From positions 3,224,001 to 3,288,000 of the forward strand of contig CADCXD010000018.1 in the NCBI GenBank assembly GCA_902806575.1: a DNA stretch of 64,000 nucleotides, read 5' to 3'. The translations under genes and the position numbers were made by a program. Positions 24,915 through 35,992 of this stretch are shown piece after piece. How positions within the stretch are numbered: position 1 is the stretch's first letter; the number at the start of each line of letters is the position of its first letter. The stretch comes from Jackrogersella multiformis. Lineage: Eukaryota; Ascomycota; Sordariomycetes; Xylariales; Hypoxylaceae. The notes below the pieces were generated by a model. The model saw only the letters and a program-made list of their open reading frames with translations, searched no databases and was not told where the DNA came from.

Positions 24915-25204
24915 TATTATATAAATAAACTTTATAAAATAAAATATAATTAATATATATAAATTAATAAATATAAAATATATTAAAACTTATAAAATAA
25001 AGTTATTAAATAAAGTTAATTAAAAAACTTAATTAATATATATAAAACTAAACTAATAAGATTAAAAAAATATTTAAATTATATACATATAAATCATTAC
25101 GCCTTACTTCGCAAAAAAAAAAAAAAGGTAAGGACCTTAAGACCATAAAGAATTATTATTCAAAATTAAACTACAGTTCCAAGCCCTATTTTGCCCTTAT
25201 CACA
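24915..25204 (+). repeat. Right LTR of family-1 element
   Basis: It aligns with 9503-9813. Its first 150 bases are fully AT-converted, but the last 60 (about 25140-25204) keep normal composition and end CTTATCACA. It is followed by CTCTA, then unique sequence, with an abrupt change of base composition. Confidence 0.87.
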
Positions 25205-26257
25205 CTCTATAGGTTCAAATATTTCTAGATGCTTTATGAGCTAACATGCCGCTTGAAGGGGGAAGCTAGCATATACCTCGCATAACTAGTACTTAACTTA
25301 TATTGCCTGAACTTTGAACCCGTAGTATTACATTCGAGCTACTCTAATCCGGTCTAATTCAACTTCACTCCGTGCTAGATTATAGGGGTTGGCATCTACT
25401 CCATATATCTCGTGAGATTTCTTAAGGCCCAGGTATATAGCTATGACCCGAGCCGATGCGCTCGAATTAGAAGCCTAGGATGGGTTTTTGAAATCTGAAG
25501 GACAATTCTGGGCAGTATAATGACCCCTTCCAACAGTCTAATATATTATCCAACCTAGGCAGAATAGCCGGCAGAAATGCTGGCGGGTTCAATAATAAAA
25601 TATCCTGCAACACGTGCCACTATTCTTATTCTTGGAACTTTTATTTGACATAATATTCTTCAATTTGTCAACTTATCCCGGGTACTTACCTACCTGTTAC
25701 CAAGGTTTCAAGTAGTATAGGACCGCAGCGCAGCCTCGGTGAGTCAGCAGACTTCTGAGTGTCGAATGTTTGATATTACTTAGGTTATAGGTACCTAATG
25801 TTTCTTATATTTCTAGCATGGAAATGTCTAAAACTTGAGGTTTTAGGCGCATAAAATGGAAGCCCTTACCCCAACGTGATGACTTAAAATAGAGTCAAGT
25901 CTGTTGGCCGGGATGGATGAGAAGTGAGTAGCTGCTTGATGTGACATCGCCTACATGCTGCCTTGGCATCACGGCCTTGGCTTCACTGCCCCATGATATA
26001 CCAGTACTAGGTAGGCTAGAGAGGAGCAAGATGATTCAGTTGCTGATACCCTCGATCTGTCTTAAGCAGGGAATTGTATTGGCGCCTAGTGTCTATGGTA
26101 AAAGGGTGAACTTGGATATTGTAGGCACAATATAATAGTTAAACATTCACACGAGAGCATTTGAAATCAGTCTTGAACTTGGAATTGGCCAATGAATTCA
26201 GGACACCTTCTTCAAACCATTGATATTTATAACTATCGGGTGTTGCAGCCCTACATC
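25205..26257. other. Intergenic, right flank of the RIP block
   Basis: About 1 kb of normal-composition sequence with no frame I can support. It begins with the target duplication CTCTA. A few single GGTACC/CCTAGG words occur. The last part is presumably the 3' flank of the glutathione transferase gene. Confidence 0.5.
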
Positions 26258-27004
26258 TCACCATGTTCCTCTATACGGCTCCAAACTATCATGCAGCTTG
26301 CCCCAGAGCCCACCATGCCACGTGCGAATCTCCTCCCACTCAGGTACCGTCTGGCTCAGGAACATCAACCAGCCTCCAATAATAATATCCGCATAGTCGG
26401 CCTCTTTGCCTCCTATGAAAGGGCCGTCGGAAAATCTAAAGTACTTCGCAGCCTCCCCTAACGCAGCCTCAAGCGCGCTCAAGGCCTTCCTCCTCTGCTC
26501 CCCGCGCACAACGAGCTCATCCCATGTTTTCACACCAGCCCGCCTGCAGAACTCGGCCTTGCTCTTCTCCGCAGTCTCCGGGTTGAATGGGAGGCTCTGG
26601 GAGCACAGGGGTGCGCCCAAGGGGAAGATCGAGTCGATTTGAGTGTTGAACGCCGCGTACAAGCCGATTGAATGCCAGAACAATGGAGAACCGTTGGGGT
26701 ATTTTTTATCTAAATACACGGCGATATCAAACGAATCCCCCACCACCGTATCGGTGGATGTGTCTTTGATGATAGGGAATGTGTAGAATGGCTCTCCGTC
26801 GCTGAAGAAGCGCACCGGTTCTGCGCCGAGACTTTTGCGGGTTGATGTGACGTCGGGCAGGTCAACCCATTCTGTGACGAAGTTGGCGCGCTTGAAGTTT
26901 AGTGCGTACCGAGCTTTCCAGGGGTTGGGCGAGAATGGGTGAACAGGAGGACCGGAGGCGATGTCATAGAAGATGATCGGGTCTGATGATGACGTAGAGA
27001 CCAT
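26258..27004 (-). CDS. Glutathione S-transferase, GSTFuA/LigE-like class
   Basis: An intronless 248-residue protein. The N-terminal thioredoxin-like domain (about 8-100) opens with PIIFYDIASGPPVHPFSPNPW, typical of the fungal GSTFuA/beta-etherase-like group (SPNxWKxRYALN). It carries FPIIKD before a GDSFDIAVYLD strand-helix turn, where the glutathione gamma-glutamyl contact lies in this fold. The C-terminal helical domain spans about 110-240, with FIGGKEADYADIIIGGWL as its conserved core helix. These cytosolic enzymes conjugate or cleave aromatic and wood-derived compounds; the actual substrate is unknown. The start is the ATG at 27002-27004, directly before the conserved domain. Neighbours are unrelated. 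Confidence 0.88.
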   Translation of the reverse strand: MVSTSSSDPIIFYDIASGPPVHPFSPNPWKARYALNFKRANFVTEWVDLPDVTSTRKSLGAEPVRFFSDGEPFYTFPIIKDTSTDTVVGDSFDIAVYLDKKYPNGSPLFWHSIGLYAAFNTQIDSIFPLGAPLCSQSLPFNPETAEKSKAEFCRRAGVKTWDELVVRGEQRRKALSALEAALGEAAKYFRFSDGPFIGGKEADYADIIIGGWLMFLSQTVPEWEEIRTWHGGLWGKLHDSLEPYRGTW

Positions 27005-27774
27005 TGTAACGGGACGAGATATAGCGAGAATGCTGGCGGACAGAATGGTGTAGTGTAATGAGTTACCGAAGCTTTAGTGCACAGTTTAGGTCACTGATGT
27101 TGTCAGAAGTGTTCAAGATGTTGTCATATTCTAAGAATTACACTTCATTAGACGGGCTGGGCCCTCGGACTTTATACTTCGTCTGTAAGGCATTTGATAC
27201 TCATGACTCTTTGACAGTTAACTCGACGCCATGTGGGATAAGCATAAGCAGGGTCTAAAGCAAAGCCATCGACTTTATGACTCAAATAACTGGGTAGATC
27301 TCCATCGCCTTCGATAGGTAATATGCCGAATTGACCTTCCTGTCTCCTTGAAAATAGATCTGTCTTACCCGTATATGCACCTAGAGGAATTAGTTACCTA
27401 GATACCGTCCCATTTTGTCCATTTTGCCCCTCCCCTATCCAATGGGCGGACCCGTCGCAAGCCACATCACGTGTATGATGCTCATCCTGATTCACCAGGT
27501 CCACATGTCAGAAGGGGTCCGGGCTGGTGCGAGATGAGTCAGCAATGCCCCTTTTACCCCTATACTGCGCCCTATCGCCATCATCATTCATCACTTTTTT
27601 AATACATATAAAGAACCTAAAATAATTTTATGCAAGTCTCCCTATACATAATAAGCCTTCATGTTAATAATAGCGGTGAGGTCGGGAAGGACAAATAAAG
27701 GGCGATAGTAAGATCTATGATCACTGGCCCTATTCATCACCACTCACCTCATATACCATATTAATCTCGAGAAA
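27005..27774. other. Intergenic between the GST gene and the reductase pseudogene
   Basis: This contains the GST promoter (reading left) and the former promoter of the pseudogene (reading right). The frame at 27058-27258 is short and unsupported. A CACGTG box lies near 27467. Confidence 0.45.
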
Positions 27775-28280
27775 ATGATTGCCGATAAAACTCCCATCTT
27801 CAAGAACATCCCACCTCACTAGGTACTTACCCAGTCATTTCTGCATGCCAAGGCTCCCCTTCTCGTCGCTGTACAAGATCGGGCAGCCCAAGCGCGGCGA
27901 GACCATCTTCGTCAGCTCGGCCGCCGCCGGGATCATCGCCAGGCAGCTAGCAAAGCGCCAGTGGCTAATGGTGACCGGGTCAGTGGGGTCCGATGAGAAG
28001 CTGGACTTCATCATCATCGAGCTGGTTCAGCTACAAGAAGGAGCGGTCGCGGGACGTTCTGTCGCGGCTGACCCTGACGGGGTTCATCGTGACAGACGTC
28101 GAGTTCGGCCCCGCGTACAGCGAGAGGTATCAGCTGAACGAGCAGGAGTGGATCGCGGACGGCAGCCTCAAGGTCAAGCTGCATGTCACGCGCGGCCCGG
28201 ACCACGCCACAGACAGGCTCATTGAGATATTCGAGGGCAAGAACTTTAGCAGGGCGGTCTTGAAGATCAAGGAGGACTAG
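27775..28280 (+). pseudogene. Decayed medium-chain NADP-dependent alkenal/prostaglandin reductase
   Basis: Three pieces of one MDR-family enzyme lie in order but not in one frame. MIADKTPIFKNIPPH (27775-27819) is the normal N-terminus and runs into TAG. Around 27840-28020, FSSLYKIGQPKRGETIFVSS is followed by a shortened nucleotide-binding segment and GSVGSDEKLDFI. From about 28026 in the next frame, FSYKKE jumps directly to LTLTGFIVTD, then FEGKNFSRAVLKIKED and a stop at 28280. About 100 residues after the N-terminus and about 90 after YKKE are missing, and the usual GAVGQ loop is reduced to AAAG. A normal family member has about 340-350 residues. No intron could supply the missing parts in so short a space. 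Confidence 0.85.
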
Positions 28281-30155
28281 TCGGCGATTTCGTCACAGGA
28301 TGGGAACTCAATGGCGGGATGTAATGCCGATGTTTAGTCTGGTACGTGAAAATGGTACATTATCTCCTATTACGAGCGAAGCCTTATCAAGACTGCCTAT
28401 GTCCTTTGTATGTTGATTTACCGCGGAAAGTGATATCAATTGACTAGATTAGAGCCAATTATACCTTTCCTCGCTTCACCGAAAGGCTTACTTCTTGTCG
28501 CGCCATGAAAACTGGCGACCCCCAAACTAAATGTACGAGGCTCGGCCTCCAGGAGTTCCGCGCGGTGTGAAATGCTTTCATGTAATATTCCAAGGCTTGC
28601 TGTACCGCTTTTCAAGGACAACATGAAGGAATGATTCTTTAGGTAGGCTGCCGGCTACCTACCTGGTTGTATTAGAAAATCCGTAGCATAGGTGATAAAG
28701 AGCCTTACCCTTCCGTTCATATAACAGGCGTCAATGTTCAAACCGCAACGATTATCACATCCATAAGCACTCCCTACTTACCTCTCAAGCCTGGATAGGA
28801 GGCTTGCGGTTAGTACTGGAAGACGTACGAACCAACCGATCAATTTGACCCATGATATACTATATACCTTACACAAGGCTGCCGAGTAGAGGAAGCCCTA
28901 TAGATATATGTATTCTGCAAATGCAAGGATCCACGGATGTTTCACCGGAAACCAAGATAGTCACTGGTGGCGCATAGTCCTACGTAGCCTTACCTACCTA
29001 GGTACCGGTACCCAGGTATTTTACCTCCCTAGCCAGCTGAACCTATCATCTTCACTGAACGAGCCACGCCCTACCTACCCCTACCTACCTCCAGCCGCAG
29101 AGCTCGCTAAATATGTAAAAGCACACAATCCATGGGTATGATACGTCGCAAACCGACCGCCACCAACCACAGCCGTGAGACTTTCGAAAGCCGCTGTAAG
29201 GCAAAACACGTCATCGGCGGCGGGTCTCGATCTTGGTCGCTCGCCTGCATCCCTCGTTCCCTGCTTGCCGCAGTGTAACACCAGTCCGCTGGCGCTGCAC
29301 GGCCTGGGGGGTGATTATCGTGTGACAAAAATCTCCAGGTGGTCATAGGCGTCACTGCGTCCCGTGGGTGAAACGCCTCCCGTCGGCACATAGAATATGC
29401 ATGACGCGCAGGGTCGGTTTTCACTACCTAGGTACGTACCTACAGATCTAGGGAGGTAGGTTACCTTGCATAGTACTTATGCACGCAGCCTTGGATATGA
29501 GATGAGGAAAAAGAAGGAAATATCATTTACAAAGGTACCTAGCTTACTATAGACATGTACAAACGGGCAGACAGGTAGGTACCTAGGTATCCTATTATGG
29601 GGGTTACAGTCCGATTATTGTTTGGGTATCTTAGTTTCATTCCACGCCTCGAATACAGCCACATCCCCCCCTCTTACTCAAAGAAACACGACGTCGATTC
29701 TCTTCTTCGGGCCTAGCATTCACAACGACGTAGGGTAACCTCATTCTTCTGGTTAAAAAAAAGCAAACGTGTATTCCCTTGGAACCCTGGGTATGAAAGA
29801 TAAAAACTCCAGTTGCAGTTCCGAAGCCCCTTAAATTGCAACGCCCGGCACCAAAACACCTGGCCCTAGTGTAATTATCTGACTGCTCAGTAGCAGAATC
29901 GATGGTTAGAAATACAACGGTGGAGGCGACTCAGTTTTCCAGATCTGTCGAGCATCGTATCTAAACGTGTTGTAGGGCTGGCCACTTAAGAGCCCCGGGG
30001 AAGTAAGCAAGCTGATCTGAAATATGGTACAGCCGTGACAAGGTATTAGAAGCGGCTCCATTCCGATTTATACAAAGGAGGCGAAATTGGATTTAGTGAT
30101 TGTCGTGAGGAAAACGAGTGGAATGACGATCCATTATGATTAGAATTGCAACGCT
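28281..30155. other. Intergenic, 1.9 kb
   Basis: No supported gene. Palindromic CCTAGG/GGTACC words are frequent at 28980-29050, 29420-29465 and 29535-29595. Frames at 28436-28624 and 29081-29424 overlap one another on several frames and look random. The last part before 30156 is the 3' flank of the exchanger gene. Confidence 0.5.
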
Positions 30156-32019
30156 TTATCCTGTTGCGCCCTCAGGAATGGCGGGATAAACTAGGTTGAA
30201 GTTAGCTTGAAGATCTAAAAGATGAGAAAATAGAGAAATTATGACTTACACCAGGCGCACGTGGCAATGATGGCGTATAGACACGTTAGAATAAGGCCCT
30301 CGAGCCAATGGCTCTTTCCGTCACCAATCAGATAGTTGACTAGAAGGACCGAAACAAATAGGACGATGATCTGGAATGTGTCGAAAGCAAGAGTCATTTC
30401 CGGCTTGTTCATACCCCAGCCGATAATAACGAGAAGGGGAATGAGGAGGAGGGCGACCTGCATAGAAGATCCAATAGCGACGCCGATGGCGAGGTCCATC
30501 TTGTCCTTGATAGCGACAGTAACAGCAGTAGCATGTTCGCAAGCGTTGCCGACTATGGGAAGTAGAATAAGACCGACAAATTCTTCGCTGACGGCGCCTG
30601 TGGATGTAATAGCCTCGATGCCGCTTACCATACCCTCTGCGCAGAGTGCAATAATTACGGTTGCGCCAATAAGGGTGCCGAAAGCAACAGTGAAGCTGAG
30701 CTGAGGTCCTTCCTCTTCCTCTTCCTCCTCCGGATTAGGATCCACCATCATCTTGCTCGCAATCCCGTTCTCGTCTTGAATGTTCAATGTAGCCCCAGCA
30801 CCCGCCCTAGCAACTCCAGAAGCGATGGCACCTCCTGGAAGGTTCTTCTTGAAAATAGGCTTCGACTCAACTTTCTGGCTCTGCTCGTTGAAGAGCTTGA
30901 CGTGGGTCTTCATTTGGAAAAAGAGGTAGGACGCATACACGATCAGTAAAATGAGGGCGACACCGTGAGATATGTTAACAATCGCATCCGGGCTGAGCTG
31001 GATCGTACCCGAATAGAAATCATCAGTGTGGGCGAATACGGTTGGGATAATGAGACTTCCGACGGCTAGGGCCAGCAGACTGGCCGCAGTTTGGGCTACA
31101 GTTGTATTGAAAAATTGTTCTCGACGGTTGATACCTCCGCAGAAGAAGCAGAAGCCAAGAACGAGAAGAAGGTTGGACAAGATACTGCCAACAAGCGATG
31201 TCTGCACGACCTTGATCTTGTCCTGGCTGAGAGCGATGATAGCCACAATAAGTTCAACAGCGTTTCTAATATGAAAGATTAGCACATCAATACATTAGCT
31301 CTGGATTGGGGATATATCTACCCGAAAGACGCATTAATAAGCCCACCAAGGACTTCTCCTGTCCGCATGGCGATCTCCTCGGTAGCGTTGCTTAACATGG
31401 CGGCAAGCGGGACAATGGCTATGAAGTTGACGCCAAATACAACCCTGCCATCATAATTGATGAAATGTAAAGCAATACCGGCAGGGGCAGCAAATAACAG
31501 GATATTGATAGGCGAACAGAACAAGACACGCTGGATCTGATTCCAGGCTGTAAAAGGAGTCGCCGGTTCCACATGCTTGAAAAAACCACCAGTACTTTTC
31601 CTCTTCTTCAACTTCTCGTCGTCAGCGGGGTCTAGCATCTCCTCGGGTTTCGAAGTGGCAATCTCTAGAGTGCCGCGATGTCGAAAACTACCACTATCAG
31701 GGTCATTCCCAACAGTCGTCGCCTGAGATTCGTATATCTCGCCCTGCTCGGGGGAGCCATTCAGATCCTTACTATTCCTCGCCGATTGTTGGATGGGTGT
31801 CAGGAGACGACCCGGCGCACTCGTACTGGGGTTAAGTCGCGTCGTATCGCCTTCACCGCCCGTTATTCCTCGCTCTGCCGCGTCCAAAGTGCTTGCTCGC
31901 TTCGGGGACCCATACGCAATGTGTCTGAAGGGATTAAACCGAGCACTACCACCAGAGTCCCGACGGCTCATGGCGTGGGCCTTAGCCCTCATCTTTCTTA
32001 TGTTTACTAAGTCCATCAT
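30156..32019 (-). CDS. VCX1: Vacuolar Ca2+/H+ exchanger (CaCA family, CAX type)
   Basis: Exons 32019-31322, 31265-30250 and 30214-30156 give 590 residues. After a Ser/Pro-rich cytosolic tail of about 150 residues come about 11 membrane segments in two halves. The alpha-1 repeat is FGNAVELIVAIIALSQDKIKVVQ and the alpha-2 repeat is GNACEHATAVTVAIKDKMDLAIG; each keeps the acidic residue that coordinates Ca2+. The central loop has the acidic run PEEEEEEEG. The family moves cytosolic Ca2+ into the vacuole in exchange for protons. The last intron (30215-30249) is only 35 bp, with GTAAGT and TTTTAG ends, and leaves a short C-terminus AWYLQANFNLVYPAIPEGATG. The start could instead be one of several nearby ATGs (for example at 32016), and an upstream exon cannot be excluded. 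Confidence 0.9.
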
Positions 32020-32590
32020 GTAAGTATACGCCCGGCAATCGTAATATAAGCTCCGCCAGTTCAACTGGCGATACAATAATGCAGAAACCGTTGATGAAGG
32101 ACCAAAAAAAGTGAAGAAAGATGCAGTGTGGTTAGGTAGCTTGAGGAATCGTCATATGAAATATCGCGGTGTCTCTTTGTACTTGCGATCCTGGCGTTGA
32201 CGTTGGACGTTATATGTGGCAGAGCAGCGGCCATAAAAGATCAAGAACAATGATCAAGAACAATGGTACAGTAAGTGCAAAAAGGCCGAGTTGATGAATA
32301 GAATGAGGGTTGTTTGACGCTAGAGTCATGGCGTTGAAATCATGACGAGCATCATGCGTTCTTCGCCAGATCAACGTGGAGTGATGGAGTAGACTCTCAA
32401 CTCAATGGCCTAGGCAATCCATCGTGTATAAAGACAGATGATCTGTATGGTAGTTCAATTGCTTTGTATTTCGCCTAGCAATCAACTTCTTTCATAGCCT
32501 TGATGCCTGGATACCTTTGGTCGACCGTACTTTGTTCGCGCGTTGGATTGGGGGGGAGGTGAGGGAGCTTTGGGTCGCAATCCCATGTAC

Positions 32591-32617
32591 ACAGGTCACA
32601 GGTCACAGGTCACAGGT
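32591..32617. repeat. Tandem 7-base repeat (ACAGGTC) x 3.9
   Basis: Three full copies of ACAGGTC and a partial fourth follow one another without mismatch, about 570 bases upstream of the VCX1 start. The function is unknown; it could be a simple microsatellite or clustered factor sites. Confidence 0.9.
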
Positions 32618-33269
32618 GTATTGAATAAACAAACATCAACGACTTACATTCGTCACCCATCTTGATGAGCGTATCTCGATTCGACCTTCAGCCTCCAGCC
32701 TTATGCTAAATTATGGGACACCGTACAGATTGTAGGCAGGCTAGCAATATTCTTCGGTTGCTTTTGCTTTGCAGAGAAAGTTGGGGGCCGTTTCTGCTCG
32801 AGTTGGGTGTATATGTATGTGTATGTACGTCGGTCTCGTAAAAAGATGGATACACTTTTCAAATGTGCAATTTTGTTGTCTCTCTTCCGTCAAACGCGAT
32901 CCAATATCAGCCACCGGAATCGATTGTCCTTATATTGGGCACGATGGAGCGGGATATTCAAATAGATAGGAGTCCCTGAGGAGTGCCTCTTGATGTAAGG
33001 TAGGTACCAGATTAGACTAGGGGGCTGAGAGGGCGATGACAAGGTTGAAAAAGATGATTCAAAGAGTGAATAAGAATTGCGATGGTGCAATTGTGATCGG
33101 GGTATATAATCGAGTATGCGTCGTTTGAGGTAATGTCCTGCTATTGATGGCAGGGCAGACTCAATCAGTAACAGCAGAAAGAACTGGAAAAACGAGAGAA
33201 TGAAGTTGGTGTGTTGGTGATTATTATTATTGAATGTACGAATCGCGCAAGAAAGTTGGTGTACCTACA

Positions 33270-33840
33270 TAATGTACATAGCCTAGGTGTACGTACCTAG
33301 GTAGTAGACTGTAGAGGTACAAGAATGGATACTCCTTGAATTACACTTTTTTGTCCCCATTTGTTTCTGTTTCTGGCAGGGGGTACCGAAATTTGACCTC
33401 CACGTAAGGGTACCTAAGCCCCGTTAAAAACGTAGACCATGTTCACCTTAGGTCAGTTATTCTACCCTAGGTACCTAAGTATTGAGGTAGGTAAGGTACC
33501 TACCTAGGTAGGGTACCTTCCTAGATGCAGCGATTAAAACGACCTGGATATCTTCAAGGAGGCCTCTCCTGCAAACGCTGAATGGTGGCGCATATACTTT
33601 AGGACTCAATTCATTGGGTTAAACTCATTCAGTTTTCAAAATTCATGACATCCATGCTACTAAACCGCCTCCTACTCTGCGCCACTCTAGGTATGGAATC
33701 TTTCCCCTAAGAGTCGCAATGAATACTACTATGTACCTATTATCTAGGGTTAGGTACCTAGGTACTTACCTCGGTATGTATCAGGGCTCTACGTAACTAG
33801 GTAGGTAGTAAGGTGGATCGTGGTACCTACTAGGTAGGAT
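33270..33840. repeat. Cluster of CCTAGG/GGTACC palindromic words
   Basis: The segment is packed with overlapping TACCTAGGTA, GGTACCTACC and similar words, densest at 33465-33525 and 33745-33840. The unit is its own reverse complement, so both strands look alike. It lies in intergenic DNA between VCX1 and IML1. No transposon ends or coding potential were seen. Confidence 0.8.
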
Positions 33841-35992
33841 AATAGGATGATGCTAATTTGTAATTTGAGTACATTGTTCACCCTCCGGCTCCTGATTTTC
33901 CCCGGGCGGGTATTTTGCTATGCGAAGGCCTTCGTTTTCGTGGAACCTGCACGACATAGGTACTTACCCAAGCAACTCTCATCATATGACAGTAAGTATG
34001 GAATCCCAAAAATGATGATTCACCTTTCTAGAATCTTGTTTTTTCCCTTTCTGTCTCCCACGGCTTGAAACATCTTTTAGCTACGTGGTGCAATCGGGAC
34101 TCTCTGATTGTTTCACAAGCTTAACCTTATTCGTTTGACCTGACATGGGCTGCGTGGGTACCTATGGATACAGCACGTCCCGGTTGATGTAAAGTGATGT
34201 CAAGTGCAAAAGTTAAATCAAGGAGCTCGGGCCAAATTACACTGTCTATTAATGCAATGCAGTGCGATGCGCCTTAGCAAGCTTCCAGGTTTCGACCTCC
34301 TCTTAGAGACAGTACCTACGTAGTTCAAGAAAATAGGTACGCCGCACATAAATCGATGGGTTCGCTGCAAAGGTCTCCGCAGACCTCGTGAAATAAAACT
34401 CCGATTGCAGATTACGAAACCAGAGGGATCTCATTGATCAGGTTCTGACTGCGCAGAGAGGAAGACAACTCAGCGTGTTGAGAACCCCCTGATTAGTGTA
34501 ATGCCACGCACGCGAGCCGGCGGATTCTCGACCAAACGGATCTACTGTCGAGGCTTAGGTATCGTGGCTTACATAGTACGCATGGTGCTATAGCCTGCGT
34601 ATAGTCTATAGGGGCACAGAAGATCGTGGAGGTCGATACGAAAGGTACCTAGGGGTAGGCCGCCATTTGAAGCAAGTTCCAAGTTGATGGGAGTAAGTTT
34701 GTTCGATACGGACTTGGGAAAAGTAGGAAGTCTAATGGAAATTTAATAAAATCGTCGATTTCTAATAGGTGCAACAATACATACCACTAGTGCCTACCTA
34801 TTAGCTATCTAGGTCGTGCAGTTGTGTTACACGTTTTTAAAACGTGGGACCGGGTGTAAGCGGTTCTTAGAAATTCCCCTATCTGCTAATGTACCTAGGT
34901 ACACTATGGAGGCTTGTGTGATGCCAAGTTAGCTAATCAATATCCACTATGCTTAACCTCGCTCAGATCGTCTTGGAAGGGACTGCTTGAAGCCAATTAA
35001 AGGGATAAGGTTGTATTTTATGTATTTATGTATATAATAAAAGCTTTCCGTCCCTGGATGCCAATGTCAATTGCCGTCTTGGGAGCGATCGTCCGATTTC
35101 CTATTACGAGCGGACAAAATGCTTATCTGCAGGTATCGACAAAAAGAAAATACATACCCAACTACCACTCTAGCATGCCAATTCGACGTGACTGCGTGTG
35201 CTATGGATATTATAATGCGCCTCTCTGCGCTACGAGGGCGCGCCTAACATAGTCCTCGTGCCAACCATGTGTCCATTGTACGCGTGTCTGCATGAGTTGG
35301 TGAGGGAACCCATCCTATAACATAAGAGCAGAAGCAAGACAGTTGGAGGGTAAGGATGTTTTCCGAACGACTGGCGGCTACGAATCACAAGTTGCATCGT
35401 TGCGGTGTCGTGGCCGAGACAGCCTGGCGGAGCGGAATTAAACTTGATCCCACCTAATAGTAGAGCAGTAGGTAGAACTGAGCTGCGCCCACTTCGCATT
35501 CGGAGGTCTGACCTATCGGGACCGTGCTTCACCGCTTATCGGTCTCTTTTCACCTATTCTAGACATTCTAGAATCCAAGCCCTACATGTAGGTGAGAATA
35601 TATGGTGATATATGGAATAATATTGAAAAATGCCTATACAAAAGAGGAAGTGCCTCCTTATGTAGTAAAGAACGTCAGGAAGCTGACAGTATCCAGGGGT
35701 CTTAAGAGGTCCCTTGAGGGATATATCTTATTCAGCACTACATTACACCACATAACCTAGGTGGTATTATCTAGGCTGATAAACTACATACCTTTTTGTA
35801 GAGAACAGAGTAATATGTGTGTCTATAGGTAAAAATTGGACACTTTGGCAAATGTTCGCGAGGTAGTCGAACAATTCTATGTCTCACGTATCTATGTCAA
35901 AGAATACGGCGTTTCGTACACCGAAAGTCTAGGTTTCATTATACATTTAGGTCTGAAATCATCAGATCATACTTGCATTAGGCTGTAATTGC

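Larger units (their letters stand above)
9503..25204 (+). mobile_element. RIP-decayed LTR retroelement, family 1 (copy B), with a nested element
   Basis: The element is bounded by direct LTRs at 9503-9813 and 24915-25204, which start TG (TGTCATACGG) and end CA (CTTATCACA). The five bases outside are CTTTA (9498-9502) and CTCTA (25205-25209), a target-site duplication with one C/T difference. Without the 9.3-kb insertion at 14393-23721 it would be about 6.4 kb, a normal size. The interior is saturated with A and T and has no usable frame. I could not find a reverse transcriptase trace in the family-1 parts, so its superfamily and true coding strand are not established; the strand given is that of the LTR's TG...CA orientation. 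Confidence 0.82.
32020..35992. other. 4-kb intergenic region between VCX1 and IML1
   Basis: This holds the VCX1 upstream region and the IML1 3' flank. There is no frame above about 100 codons with any family signal; those at 35028-35608 overlap each other on opposite strands. It is rich in TACCTAGGTA-type palindromes (see the cluster at 33270-33840) and holds a 7-base tandem repeat at 32591-32617. Confidence 0.5.
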
